From NCBI RefSeq assembly GCF_017916325.1, contig NC_090165.1, positions 248,001 to 312,000 on the forward strand: 64,000 nt of DNA, in the 5' to 3' direction. The notes beneath the pieces were generated by a model. It saw only the letters and a program-made list of their open reading frames with translations. It did not search any database and was not told the DNA's origin. The position numbers were made by a program, and so were the translations under genes. How positions within the stretch are numbered: the first letter of the stretch is position 1; each line of letters starts with the position of its first letter. The DNA is from Leishmania martiniquensis. Lineage: Eukaryota > Euglenozoa > Kinetoplastea > Trypanosomatida > Trypanosomatidae. Below, piece by piece: positions 1 to 10,665 of this stretch.

Positions 1-202
1 GTTCGCTGTCGCTTACGCGTGGTTGGTGGGCCGGACTCTCTGTTTCTCGTTTCTTTGGTGTTCGCAGCAGGCTCCTCAACTTCGTAGCTGGTGTGCCCTT
101 TACTTTCTCGCAGGCGGCCACGCTGCGCACACGAAAGAACGACAGACTCGGCGGCTGGACATCACCGTGGACGCGCAAACGGACACACAAAGAATAGGAG
201 GC

Positions 203-1735
203 ATGAGTGGATATTTGAAGGTGCTATCTCAGGAAGGTAACTGGGAGACGCGTTATGTCGAGATCGAAGACACGAAGCTACGCTTTTGGAAGACAAAGGC
301 GGACAAAGAATCCGGCGCGGCCGTGGTGAAGGAGCTGGACCTCAAGTGTGCCACCCTGCGCGAAGTTTCAGAGCCGAACACGTGGGCGGTGCAGCCGGAG
401 AAGGCAGAGGCCACGTACTTCCAAGCAGACGGAGAGGAGCGGAAAACGGAGTGGATGGACACACTTCGACATTACAATTCGAGCAGCTCCAAGTCGGAGA
501 AGGTGACGCTTAGGGACTTCGAAAAGAAGTTCGTTTTGGGCAAAGGCTCCTATGGCAAGGTGTTCATGGTAGTGAAGAAGGATACGGAGAAGTGGTACGC
601 TATGAAGGAGATGAGCGCAGAGAAGATGAGGCAGGCGGAGATTAAGGCGCCGTTTGCGGAGCGTATTATTTTGGAGGAAATCGACCATCCTTTTATCGTT
701 CACCTTCACTACTCTTTCCAAGAGCAAGGAAACTTGTACATGATCCTCGACCTACTAGCAGGCGGCGAGCTCTTCACCTACATTGAGCAACACGCACCGC
801 TCGATGAAGAGGTCGTCAAGTTTTACGCAGCCGAAGTCGCTCTTGCACTTGGGTATCTGCACAGCCGCAACATCATCTATCGCGATTTGAAGCCGGAGAA
901 TGTCGTCTTTGACCGTGATGGCCACGCCTGTCTTACCGACTTTGGGCTTGCAAAGGCGAACGTGCACGAGCCGAACGCTGTCACGTACTGCGGTACGAAC
1001 GAGTACCTGGCCCCCGAGCTGCTGAAGGGTGTGCCGCATGGCAAGGCGGTAGACTGGTGGTCCCTAGGTCTCATGATGTGCGAGATGCTCTTCAATGACC
1101 TCCCATTTTACGACGAAAATCCCATGCAGATGCAGATGAAGATTTTGACGGAGGAGGTCTCCTTCCCGCCCCATATGCACATCACTGAGGAGACAAAAGA
1201 TTTGATTCGGTGCCTGCTCAACAAGAGCCCTGAGCACCGCCTTCAAACCTTGGAGGCGTTCAAGGCACACAAGTGCTTTTCAAACCTGGATTTCGGCCTT
1301 CTAGAGGCGCGCAAGCTTAAGGCGCCGATAACCCCCGATCCAGATCCGGCCCATAACTTCTCGAAAGAGTTTACAAGTGAGGTCATTGTGCAAAATGAGT
1401 CACCCTCGCAGGCGGTCGTCACGTTGGCTGGCTACACCTACGATAGAGACTCATCAGAGCAGGAAAAGTCCCCCTCCCACTCTTCCACAACAGCAGATGA
1501 GCTGCGGCAACGCAGGGCGTCCAAAAGAGCGTCTACCAACGGCAGTGACGCTGCCTCTCTTCCTGTGACAGGGGCGGAGGGGACGTCGAGCTCCAGCGCG
1601 GCGGGGGGGCCGGCGAAGCAAGGCGCCACTGGCCCTATCAAGAAGGTGGAATATCACATTCCTGCCAAGGTGGCGCCGCAGGCTGCGCGGAAAAAACTGA
1701 CGGGGAGCAACAGCTCCGACAAACCCACGAAGTAG
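203..1735 (+). CDS. RAC/Akt-like AGC serine/threonine protein kinase with N-terminal PH domain (510 aa)
   Basis: An AGC-family kinase expected to phosphorylate Ser/Thr on proteins after membrane recruitment by its PH domain. Seen: PH-like domain at residues 1-93, then the kinase domain from about 107 to 360. It has the Gly-rich loop GKGSYGKV (113-120), ATP-binding Lys135 in AMK, catalytic YRDLKPEN with Asp228, DFG at 246-248, and activation-loop Thr261 in TYCGTNEYLAPE, the position equivalent to Akt Thr308. A C-terminal extension carries a possible hydrophobic motif, GYTYD, around 410-414, followed by a Ser/Thr-rich basic tail of about 95 residues. The frame stays open upstream to position 23, but only with a TTG, and the PH fold begins at the ATG at 203, so that start is chosen. 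PH plus AGC kinase is the Akt/RAC arrangement, and a Leishmania RAC/Akt-like kinase is known. Substrates cannot be read from sequence. Confidence 0.93.
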   Translation: MSGYLKVLSQEGNWETRYVEIEDTKLRFWKTKADKESGAAVVKELDLKCATLREVSEPNTWAVQPEKAEATYFQADGEERKTEWMDTLRHYNSSSSKSEKVTLRDFEKKFVLGKGSYGKVFMVVKKDTEKWYAMKEMSAEKMRQAEIKAPFAERIILEEIDHPFIVHLHYSFQEQGNLYMILDLLAGGELFTYIEQHAPLDEEVVKFYAAEVALALGYLHSRNIIYRDLKPENVVFDRDGHACLTDFGLAKANVHEPNAVTYCGTNEYLAPELLKGVPHGKAVDWWSLGLMMCEMLFNDLPFYDENPMQMQMKILTEEVSFPPHMHITEETKDLIRCLLNKSPEHRLQTLEAFKAHKCFSNLDFGLLEARKLKAPITPDPDPAHNFSKEFTSEVIVQNESPSQAVVTLAGYTYDRDSSEQEKSPSHSSTTADELRQRRASKRASTNGSDAASLPVTGAEGTSSSSAAGGPAKQGATGPIKKVEYHIPAKVAPQAARKKLTGSNSSDKPTK

Positions 1736-4700
1736 CCGCAGCGCCGTGTAGAATGAGCCGCTTTGGGCATCCCTTTCTTGCCATCAACTACAATGCACTT
1801 CTCTGCTGCTGCCGGTGGGCGTGACCCGAAGGTACCCCTGACGGCGGCGGCAGGCCGATTTGACCGCGTCAGCGGCATGATGGGGGTGAGGGGCACAACG
1901 ACGTAATCAAGCTGGGCATGGCGTCGTGGAAGAGTGAGAGAGCGAGGCAAGCTCAAGGCATGTTTGAGAAAAAGCCCCAAGACCTTCCGCCCCATCAAAA
2001 AGGAGCGTATTTGGACTCAACGTTGAGAAGGCGAGAGTCAGCTTCCTTTGTGCATCCTTTGTAGGTTTGTATGCCATTGCGTGACCTCTCGCTTTTTCTT
2101 CTTTCCCTCTTCACTTTCTCTTCTGGCTCCTGCCCGTGCCGCTGCCCTGCTGCCTCTTCCTCTGCTTCCTCATACCTTCATGGTCACTGCTTTCTTTGTG
2201 TCCTCTCTCTGCCGCTGTCCCTCCCTCTGGGCCCTCCCCTGCGGTCGTCTCTCTTTTTCTTTTGTGGGGCCCGCTCTTGCGCCTCCTCTTTTTTTTTCGT
2301 TGAACTCTACCATTTGCCTCTTCTGTTCCTTTTTTGGGGCAACACAGCGGAAGACGGTAAACATGAGAGCGACAGGGGGTCGCTGAAGAGAAACGCGTGC
2401 CGATGTGTGCCAGTGTGCGCGAACCTGCTAAATAGCTTTCTCTCGCACGTGTAGCTTCAGCCGCCAGAGGACTCCATTCACACACACACACACAGGCCAT
2501 CGCGAGCAACGGCGTTCTTACCGCAAAAGAGAGCAGCCTTGCAGAAAAGTCTACGATGGCACTTTCAATTTCCTTCCGATTCATCGTCTCCGTATCTGGC
2601 AGCTCTGCTTCTCCTGCTCCTCTCTTCAACTCCCCACTTGCCCTTGTAGGGCAGTGAGGCTTCTCCGGCTACATCGTCGCTTTCCCTATCTTCTCTCTAT
2701 TCCTATGCGTTATTTTCGTTTGATTTTGCTCTGTCTCACTCATCTGTGTGTCTGCTACGCAGCGCCATCCTTTTCTGCCCCAGTGTTGTTCGTGGAGCTG
2801 CCTTTCGCCACGTTGCATTTCATCACCCCTTCTTTTTTTTTGTGTCTTTGTTCTCAGTCTCGGAGACGCTTCGCGTTTCACTACGGGGGCGCATTTTGAA
2901 GTACTGTGACTGCAGAGTGTGTGGGCTGTTTGAGCTCTCTTACATTCGATTTCCGTAGCCTCTCAAGCTCTTCATCCACTGGCTCGATCTTGAGGGGCTC
3001 TTGCTACGAGAAGGCGCCGGCTGTTGAGGGATCGACCCGATGCGGAATGCTTGTGCGCGGATGAGTCGTGTTGTCTGAGGTGAGGCGTACCCACTAGGGA
3101 GAGAACAGCACACGGGCGCCGGACGATTTGCCGTGTGCAGCTAACTTTTTGCGTGTTTCTCGCGTGTGTGCGTGTGTCTTCGTTGCTTTTATCACCTCTT
3201 ATTTTTGGCTTGCCTTTGTGCCGTCGAATCTCTTTTTGTGCCGCATGCGCTTTTGCTTTGATCTTCGTTTTTTTTTTCGTTTGCTCCGACCTTTTTCAGC
3301 ATTCGCTGCGTACTGTCGAAAGTCGGCTTCCAGAATGGAGTAGCGAGCGAGAGAAGGGGAAGAACGGGGACGCTCTTTGCCCGCCTTGTCAAGTCCTCTG
3401 CCTTTTTTTTCGTTGGTGCGCTGACGCTCATGGCGACTCTCCCCGTTATGCTTTCCCACCCCCACCCCCTTCTTTGGATGCTCTCTCGCTTTTTGACGCT
3501 CGCTGAGGAGTTGAACTTCAGGCTTGTCTTTCTTTTTCACCCACTCACCCACCTGCACTCTGCCATTTTCGAGTTGCCCCCCCTCCCCCCTCAGCTGGCC
3601 AGCGCACAATTGAACCGTGTGTGGCGCCAGTGTCACGTCCTACAGAACCCCGGCAGGAGTGCTAGGGGCTTGGAAAAAATCTCCACTTTCACTGGGAGTC
3701 AAGCAGAGCAGCTGGGGGACGAACACATTCTATGAAGCGACCTTCGTGCTCGCCCGCCGTCCCCCTCCTACCTTTTCTCTGCATGCCTGCTCTTGCGGTC
3801 ATTGTACGCACATAAGGAGAGCAAGGGGGGGGGGAAGGGAGGAAGGGAGGAAAAGTATCAGAAAGAGGGTTGCTCGCTCTTCTCGCTCGCCAGCGTCAGG
3901 GCATTCATCTCTCTATTTCTCTGCTCTTTGACATCAGTTGCGCATAGGTAGAGATGTGCGTTTGTGTCTGTGTGTGTGTGTGTCATTGGGCGGGCACATA
4001 TTAGCGTCTCTCTCTCTGAGTGTGCTCCGAATCGCGAATCACTGCTTTCTCTCTCTGTGAGCGACTCTCTTTTTAACTCACGTTTTCGTGAAGGTGAAGG
4101 GTGTGAGAAGCCGTTATGCGGTGAAGGCAGGACAGCAGTGATGACATGGCACGGCTCTCTCTGTGCGCCTTGCAAGCCTGTCTATCAGACGCTGTGCGCG
4201 CGCTTGTAGATATACCGTCAGGAATGCACATGGGGCGCGCCTTATCTCTTCCCCTTTCCCTCGTTTCCTTTTCCTCTTTCCTGTGAGTGCGAGAAGAGCC
4301 CCTCTCTCCATTTTCATACACAGTCTTGTTTTTATGTGTGTGTGTGAGGTCCCCGCGTTACCTTTTTTTTCTCCTGTCGCCGGACTTCTGTGGCTTCTCG
4401 TCCGATTCCTCTTACTCCCCCTTTCCCTTCATTTTGCATGGATTGTCACCCCTCTCCCCCACCCCTTTATCCCTTCCTTCCATTCTTTGTAAGCCATATC
4501 GATCAAGAGGCACGACCTTTTTCTTCCCTTCTCTTCATCTTTCTTCTCGTTTGTCTCTTCTCCTTCTGCCGCTTGATGCCTCTTCCATCGGTACCCCTCT
4601 CCCAGCTCCTTGTTCCTCATTCCATCCTTTTTTGCTTGGATTTTGCTACGGGCCAACGTGCATGCGCGCTCCTGTGTGTTTTCTCTTTACTGACTGTAAT

Positions 4701-5681
4701 GCGTGCGTGCGCGTACCGTACCCGTGTCGAATCTGCCGCTGTCTCTTTCTCTCGCTGTTTCTTCGTCCTTCTCTTGCCTCGTCTCATGAGTGATCACCTT
4801 CACGTTCCCCCCGGAAACACACACTGAAACACACACACACACGAAAAATGAGCACAGAAAACAGTGGGGAAACGAGGCGGTGCCCCTCTTCCCCCCACGC
4901 TCACTAACCATTCTAAGAAAGGGAGCGCATGCTGTGTCTTCTGGTGTGTAGGTGTGCGTCCGCTACTATCATTCACATTGGTCTCTTTTGCCTTCGAAGA
5001 GAAGGGCTGCCGTTGCTGCTCTTGTCTGTTCCCCCCTCCCTCCTTCCCTCCCTCCCCCTCTCGATCTCACATTCTGCATGAGCAAGAGGGTTTGGTGACG
5101 CACCTGACAGTATGTTGTTATTCACCGGTTTTGTAGTCACCTATCACGCATGTCATATATATATATATACATTTGACTTGCTTTGCCCCTTTCTTTCACT
5201 TTCTTCGATGCCGTTACTGCGCCGATGCGTAGTTTGATCCCTGCACGGACCAAAGAACTGCACACTTTCTAGCCCCGCACGGCGGCTCGATCATGAACAG
5301 GCGCCTCCTTCGTTTGCTGTAAAGGTCAGGGCGAACACGCACCCATCCACGCGCAGCCACGGATATATATGGAGTAACCGAACACCTGACAACATGCTGT
5401 GCTTTCCGGCCTTGGAAGAGACTGCGCTGCGATCCTCTTCTACCATCGAAAAGTTGTCTGCTGCAGCCAGAGGTACTCAGTCCCCTAAGCTGCAACCTCA
5501 TGCGCTCTCTATGTGCCTTGCGCCTGTTTTTGGGGTTCCGCCGTAGACGAATCTTTCTCTCAGACTGCTCTGCTCTGCTTCCCTGATCCTTTTTTCCCTT
5601 TCGCGTTGTTTGTGCGATCGTCTTTCCTCCCTTCATATTCATCAAAACTTGCGTGGCAGCCAGTATTGACTCTGGAGCGCC
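1736..5681. other. Long intergenic spacer (3.9 kb), probable 3' UTR and splice signals
   Basis: No convincing coding region on either strand; open frames here are low-complexity and follow pyrimidine runs (Ser/Leu/Pro/Phe on +, Lys/Arg/Glu on -). It holds many T- and C-rich tracts, a TG run near 3970-3983, an AT run near 5154-5169 and a poly-G patch near 3827-3850. This probably contains the kinase 3' UTR and the 5' UTR of the next gene. A pyrimidine tract at about 5588-5638 followed by an AG at 5658-5659 could be the splice acceptor for the gene at 5682. Confidence 0.6.
5154..5169. repeat. AT dinucleotide microsatellite
   Basis: A short uninterrupted alternating A/T run inside the 3.9 kb spacer. 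It is unusual in this GC-rich sequence and is probably polymorphic in length. Confidence 0.8.
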
Positions 5682-6239
5682 ATGAAGTTTTTCTCTCATC
5701 TTCACAGCGTGCGTGGAACCTGGGTGCTTGCACTCTGCTTGCTTTGCGGCGCGCTCTCTGCGCCATCTGCCGCGGCCCCCGCCAACCTCATCACCGTTGC
5801 CGGGAGGGTGGATGTGAGGCAGGAGGTGGCGCAGTACGTCGTGGTGCGGGTGGTTGACGAACAGACGGGCTTAGTGGTTCGCAGCGCCCCTCTAGACGCA
5901 ACTCGCTCGGTTAGTTTTGCAAACATTGCTTCCTCAGCTGTGTCACTGGAGGCGACGGTTGAGCTACCAGATCACTTGTTCGAACTGGATGCCTCTTCTG
6001 TACTCAAGAGCGCCGTTTCCACTACCAGCTCCACCGTACCTGTGCAGCTGACGATTGCTACCGTCAGCAAAGCGGAGTTAGCAGAGCGAAAGACACCAAC
6101 CCCAGCCTCCTGTAGCAGCTTCGGCTCCGCTGTCTTTGCGTTGGTGGCGCTGGTGGTGGCTTGGCACGGCCGCCGCACGATTGTCAGCATGCTCGATATG
6201 CCGAGCCTCAAGCTGCCGAAGTTGATGACGGGCTCGTGA
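5682..6239 (+). CDS. Small secretory-pathway membrane protein, possibly EMC7-like (185 aa)
   Basis: Seen: an N-terminal signal peptide (hydrophobic about 13-31, Ala-rich end), then a beta-rich, mostly neutral domain of about 95 residues (37-130), and a single hydrophobic segment near 146-161 followed by a short basic tail. The order signal peptide, small beta-sandwich, C-terminal membrane anchor matches subunit 7 of the ER membrane protein complex (EMC), which helps insert membrane proteins. The phrase NLITVAGRV followed by a strand-rich domain fits, but I recognise no diagnostic motif, so EMC7 is an inference from architecture only. It could also be another lineage-specific ER or surface protein. 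The start is the only ATG before the signal peptide. The gene itself (as opposed to its function) is well supported by codon usage and a typical splice-acceptor region upstream. Confidence 0.75.
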   Translation: MKFFSHLHSVRGTWVLALCLLCGALSAPSAAAPANLITVAGRVDVRQEVAQYVVVRVVDEQTGLVVRSAPLDATRSVSFANIASSAVSLEATVELPDHLFELDASSVLKSAVSTTSSTVPVQLTIATVSKAELAERKTPTPASCSSFGSAVFALVALVVAWHGRRTIVSMLDMPSLKLPKLMTGS

Positions 6240-6901
6240 AAATGCTAATCCAAGCGTACCTCGCTCAGACGATCCGCGCAGTGCAGGGCCTGAAGAGTGG
6301 TGGCAAGTCTCTCTTTGCGGAGCCGCCCACGCATCCCTGTTCTCCTCATATCGACGATGGGTGATTTGTGCAAGTAAGGTAAGGCCGGCAAGAAGAAAGA
6401 GAACTGCAATGCCATCCTTCGCGACTTGCAAATAGGCGAGGAGAGAATACTGTGCCCGTTGTGGGTGCATGAGTGACACGAGTGAATCCGTTCGCGTGAC
6501 GCGAGGCAAGTAAGGGTACGTGGACGAAGCGCTAGGCGTCACATCGCTTCCCCATTGCTCTTCAGTTACTTCGAGAACGGAGGAGCCATCTGTACGTGGA
6601 ACACGAGACGGGCACTAACGTCTCGCTTCCATCTCTTCTCCCTTTTCACCCTCGTGGCCTTTGCTGAGCATATACCGAGCGTCATCGCGTTGCATGGGCG
6701 CCTCGGTCAGCTCGTGTTCTCTTTGCACACAACCTCTACTCATTCACCTCGTGTCTCACTTGGGTCTCTCGATCAGTATTTTGCAGCAGCACCACAGGGG
6801 GGGGGCGCTGCAGGAGACTGCACGCGCACTGCCGAGCAGCTTCAAAACAAAAGATAAAAGGTAACAGTGCCCCTCACAGCGCATGCTTTGCAGTCAAGTC
6901 G
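6240..6901. other. Intergenic spacer, no gene seen
   Basis: About 660 bp between the EMC7-like gene and the next membrane protein. It contains a pyrimidine-rich stretch (about 6620-6660) suited to trans-splicing and a poly-G run near 6799-6807. Nothing coding is supported. Confidence 0.6.
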
Positions 6902-7648
6902 ATGAGCTCGTACGACCGAAGCGTCGCCATCGCCAGCTCCGCTGTTTACGGTGCGGCGCTATGCTTCGGCATGGTGATCTTTCTTAGCATGCGGGACCCC
7001 CCCTTTTGCCGGCACCCGTCTTTGTCCGTCACCGTCTTCTCCGTGTTTTTGTTTTCCTTTGCTCCATCGATCCTCTTTATTGGCGCAACGATCCCGTGGC
7101 TGTGTGTGGCGTACGGCAGCAGGCAAGCCACGCTGGCCTTTGCAATTGCACCGGGATGCATCTTTGTGCTGCTCGCGGCGTTGTGGCTCGCCGTATACGA
7201 CCTACACAAACGTGCTTCTTACTTCGCGGCCCCACCGCACAACGCGTGGTGGGGCAGCAACGGGGAAAACTTGGGTGCCGCCTCTGGTGGCTCTGCGGCT
7301 CGCCTCTATCAGTATGCTGCTACGGACCGTGATATGGTAGATGGCGTGGAGCTCGCCAGCTTTGCTAACGACGCGCTGCCTCGTGCGAACGGGGCCTGGA
7401 TAGGGAGCTTTAGCTCCCCTGGCTTTGAGGACGCGAATGCCGCGCCCGCAAGGGCCTCGCAGTGGCAATATCACAACGCCGGCCACGAGCCGGGCATCAC
7501 GTCGGGCACGGGAGGGCGCGCCGCTGGGTACGCGCATTCTGCTGGGTGGTACAGGGGACTGCCAGCTCTTTCTGACCACGCCGCCGGCCGGCTCCAACCC
7601 TCCTCCCTTGCTCAGGAGCGCGGCCTAGGAATGCAATATGTTGCCTAG
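6902..7648 (+). CDS. Hypothetical membrane protein with three predicted transmembrane helices (248 aa)
   Basis: I do not recognise a family. Seen: three hydrophobic segments in the N-terminal 100 residues (about 8-30, 42-70 and 77-99). They are followed by a roughly 150-residue hydrophilic tail rich in Gly, Ala, Ser, His and Tyr with no obvious motif, probably disordered. Cys residues flank the first loop (21 and 36). The start ATG at 6902 directly precedes the first helix. Codon choice (GC-ending) resembles neighbouring genes, supporting a real gene. Location is likely an internal or surface membrane; no enzyme motif is visible. Confidence 0.75.
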   Translation: MSSYDRSVAIASSAVYGAALCFGMVIFLSMRDPPFCRHPSLSVTVFSVFLFSFAPSILFIGATIPWLCVAYGSRQATLAFAIAPGCIFVLLAALWLAVYDLHKRASYFAAPPHNAWWGSNGENLGAASGGSAARLYQYAATDRDMVDGVELASFANDALPRANGAWIGSFSSPGFEDANAAPARASQWQYHNAGHEPGITSGTGGRAAGYAHSAGWYRGLPALSDHAAGRLQPSSLAQERGLGMQYVA

Positions 7649-8945
7649 AGGAGCGCTGCCTTAGAAGCCTCGCGCGACGAAGTGCGTGGGGGCTTCGTTC
7701 GTGTTTTGTGGCGCAGCAGTTCAAAAAGGCATTTCGCTTTCCCTCTTCTTCGATTAGAAGGTGCTGTATCCAGTGAGGAGTTGAGTCCCAGGAAGGAGCA
7801 GGCCGGTCACCAAGGGCCTGCATTCGGACACTCCGCCTTTGGGGCCAGTGTCACTCAGTGCGCCTCTCCCATGCCGTGCTGCCTCATCTCTTCTGTTCCT
7901 CTTATACATATCGTGCTGCCACGCTTTTTTGGTGCTTCGCAGACAGCAGAGGTGGTGGTGGGGGAGGGAAATCGGGCCCTGACTGTGACTTTTGAAAAAA
8001 AAAAGACCGACCCGAGCCGACCTTTCGTTGTGTTTTGTGTGTGTGTGCTGGAGCCCTCATTACGGGCCCACTAGCACCTCAACGCACGCCGCTCCAGGCT
8101 TGCAGTTTCGGTACTCCCGCAATCAAAGGAGAGAGTGTGTGTGCGTCTGTGCGAACGAAAGAGGAACTTCTGTGATGGATCGAGAGGAGGAGGGAGCCGG
8201 TGGGGGGAGGGGCACCCTTCCCTTATGAGCTTCGCGGGCTGTGGCAGAAGCGTCGTGGACCCTTCCTCCTTTTTTCTTGCGTTTTGCCCACCTCGCGGGC
8301 GCCCGTTCTTTCAGCCACGTACATATCGACGCACACAGCCAAAATGGCGTGCGGGAACACGCGCCGAAAGAGTAGCCTAGCTCGGTGCGATGCCATGTCT
8401 GGTTGCCCTTAATTCTCTCTACTTCACATGCTCTCATCGCTTGCGTCGGGTATCGGTTTCCTCTCGCCTTTATTTTCGTTTATTGGTGGGCACGTCTCTG
8501 CCACCCGCTCTATGCTCATCGCACCGCTGCACGCCCTCTTCCATAACTTCGAACTCCTGGGAGAATTAGAGCTGTGAAGAAAGAGCGGACGTGCTTACGA
8601 TAGCGTTTCCTTGCGCCTAGGGTCGAACGCCTGCGTTGTTTTTACATAGTGCACCGCTGCGCGCGCGCCCACCCACCCACACGCACGCACAAACGCTGCA
8701 GCCTCCTCGCGCAGGAGTCCCGAGGTGCTGGCCAATAGGGTACACAGTGCAAAGCGAGTCACGCTTGCACCGCCTCCCCACTCCTCGTCGCTATCCCCGT
8801 CTTCCTCGTGCGAAGCGGCACAACGTTCCTTCTCCGTTATCGGTGTCGCACACCGACCCCACCTGACGTGTCATCTAGGCTGCTTTGCCTTCTCCCCTTA
8901 CGGGGTACCTGCGGTTCTTTGTTCTCGACCACCTCTATCGCTCGA
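7649..8945. other. Intergenic spacer, no gene seen
   Basis: 1.3 kb with mixed purine and pyrimidine tracts, a poly-A run near 7994-8005 and GT-rich patches. It probably contains the 3' UTR of the membrane protein and the splice region for the methyltransferase. The in-frame extension from 8808 into the next gene starts with a real ATG but adds 46 residues with no similarity to the methyltransferase family. Confidence 0.55.
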
Positions 8946-9698
8946 ATGCGGAGCAAGGAGATGCCGTCACACAGCCTACCGATCAGCGGCGGTGACACAA
9001 ACGGCAAGACGTACCGCTCCACGGACGAGATGTGGAAAGCCGAGCTGACGGGCGACCTGTACGACCCCGTGAGGGGGTGGTACGGCAAAGCCCTTCAGTA
9101 TTGGCGCAACGTGCCTGCCACGGTGAGCGGGGTGCTGGGTGGTATGGATCACATCCATGACGTGGACATCAAGGGGTCTCGTAGTTTTATCGAGAGCCTG
9201 CCAGACCACGGCGTCGACCGTGCGCTGGACTGCGGTGCTGGTATTGGGCGGATCGCTAAGAACTTGCTGACGAAGCTCTACGCCACGACCGACTTGCTGG
9301 AGCCGGTGGAGCACATGCTAGAGGAGGCCAAAAAGGAGCTTGCCGGCATGCCGGTTGGTAAGTTTATCTTAGCGTCCATGGAGACGGTGAGGCTTCCACC
9401 CAACACGTACGACCTGATTGTGATTCAGTGGACTGCTATATACCTCACTGACGACGACTTTGTGAAGTTCTTCAAGCACTGCCAGAGGGCTTTGACACCG
9501 AACGGTTACATCTTCTTTAAGGAGAACTGCTCCACTGGCGACCGTTTTCTTGTGGATAAGGAGGACAGTAGCTTAACGCGCTCTGACAAGCACTACAAGC
9601 GACTCTTCGGCGAGAGCGGGGTGCGAGTGGTGAAGGAGGCCTTCCAGGAGGAGTGGCCAACGGACCTGTTCCCGGTGAAGATGTACGCGCTCAGGTAG
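8946..9698 (+). CDS. Alpha-N-terminal protein methyltransferase, NTMT1/METTL11 family (250 aa)
   Basis: This S-adenosylmethionine-dependent enzyme methylates the alpha-amino group of proteins whose N-terminus becomes Xaa-Pro-Lys/Arg after Met removal. Seen: SAM-binding motif I as DCGAGIGRIAKNLL (about 95-108), acidic motif II LLEPVEHML, and the family signature IQWTAIYLTDDD (about 160-171), equivalent to IQW...LTD in human NTMT1. Further on is LTPNGYIFFKEN, which is very like the animal enzyme. The length is close to that of the family. The ATG at 8946 gives a short N-terminal lead before the conserved WY...YW region; the next in-frame ATG at 8961 is an equally possible start, and the one at 8808 looks too far upstream. 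Likely nuclear or cytosolic. Family assignment is secure; substrates in this organism are not visible. Confidence 0.93.
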   Translation: MRSKEMPSHSLPISGGDTNGKTYRSTDEMWKAELTGDLYDPVRGWYGKALQYWRNVPATVSGVLGGMDHIHDVDIKGSRSFIESLPDHGVDRALDCGAGIGRIAKNLLTKLYATTDLLEPVEHMLEEAKKELAGMPVGKFILASMETVRLPPNTYDLIVIQWTAIYLTDDDFVKFFKHCQRALTPNGYIFFKENCSTGDRFLVDKEDSSLTRSDKHYKRLFGESGVRVVKEAFQEEWPTDLFPVKMYALR

Positions 9699-10665
9699 GA
9701 TAGGGCAGCGAGTACATTGGTTGTTGTCTCTCTCTCTCTGCTTTGCTTTGCTCTAGTCGGTCAGCGACCGCACGGCTCCTTTTCTTTGACGCCCGCATGA
9801 AGAGCGGCTTCTTGTGATACACGAGAGGCAGGGAAGGGACCCGCGCGCGACGTCGCGGAGCAAGAGAGGTGACAAGGTCTGCCATGCACACACGTAAGGA
9901 CGAATAAGAAAACACCCCCCCTCCCCCACCTGCGGAGGAGGGCAAGCGGAGGGCGCGGACGTGCTGAGTTGCTCCTTTTCTCGTCAAAAAACGCAAAGTC
10001 GTGAGGGACGGTAAGGGCCCCAGGGCGACTTTCCTGTTTTGTGTCCGCCTTGGCGCTTTGACGCACACGTGCAAAGATGAAGAGGTTTCGCTGCCCCGTC
10101 TCTCTCGTGCTTCTTTGCTACATCTTTCTATGAGGGTGCTCGCGACGGGCGTAGCTTGCTGTCGTCTGGTCGTCGTGTAGAAAGCGAAGCAGCTTTCCGC
10201 GCTGCGCACAGGCGAGAGGAGTGCTTCGGAAACACACCTCTTCTCTGCTCAGGTGGAGAGGGCACCATAAGAGGTCGCGCAGCCGCGCCAAAAAACAACA
10301 ACATAGGGGTCTCATGAAAGCCATCGTGCCAGCAGATGCAAGCGTGTCCCTCTTGCTTCCGCCATCGGTTTCTTTTTCGTACCAGCACTACACGCGATCG
10401 CTCCTCTCTTCTACTCTTGAAGTGGACGCAGAACTTCCATAGCTGCCCTGCCCCGACACAGTAGGTGGGTGAGGTAGATGGAACTAGAACTACTTGCACT
10501 CTACCCAACGTAAACGTTACCACCAACCCTGCTGCCGTGGCTTCACCTTACCGGAACGAGCGGTATCACAAGTGGAAGTAAATCATCGCACACTCGCGGA
10601 GCTTCTCTGTGGATCTACCCCCCCCTCCCCTCTCTCGGCCGCCGCAGGATTGTGCTTCTCTGCCC
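9699..10665. other. Intergenic spacer, no gene seen
   Basis: About 970 bp. Purine-rich and C-rich patches alternate, and a pyrimidine tract with TTTCTTTTTC lies near 10370-10378. The frame of the next gene is open from 10609, but that codon is GTG and is not used here as a start. No RNA gene or ORF is supported. Confidence 0.55.

Noticed and set aside
23..202. Upstream in-frame extension of the RAC/Akt-like kinase
   Set aside because: It begins with TTG, has no similarity to the PH domain, and the first ATG at 203 starts exactly at the fold.
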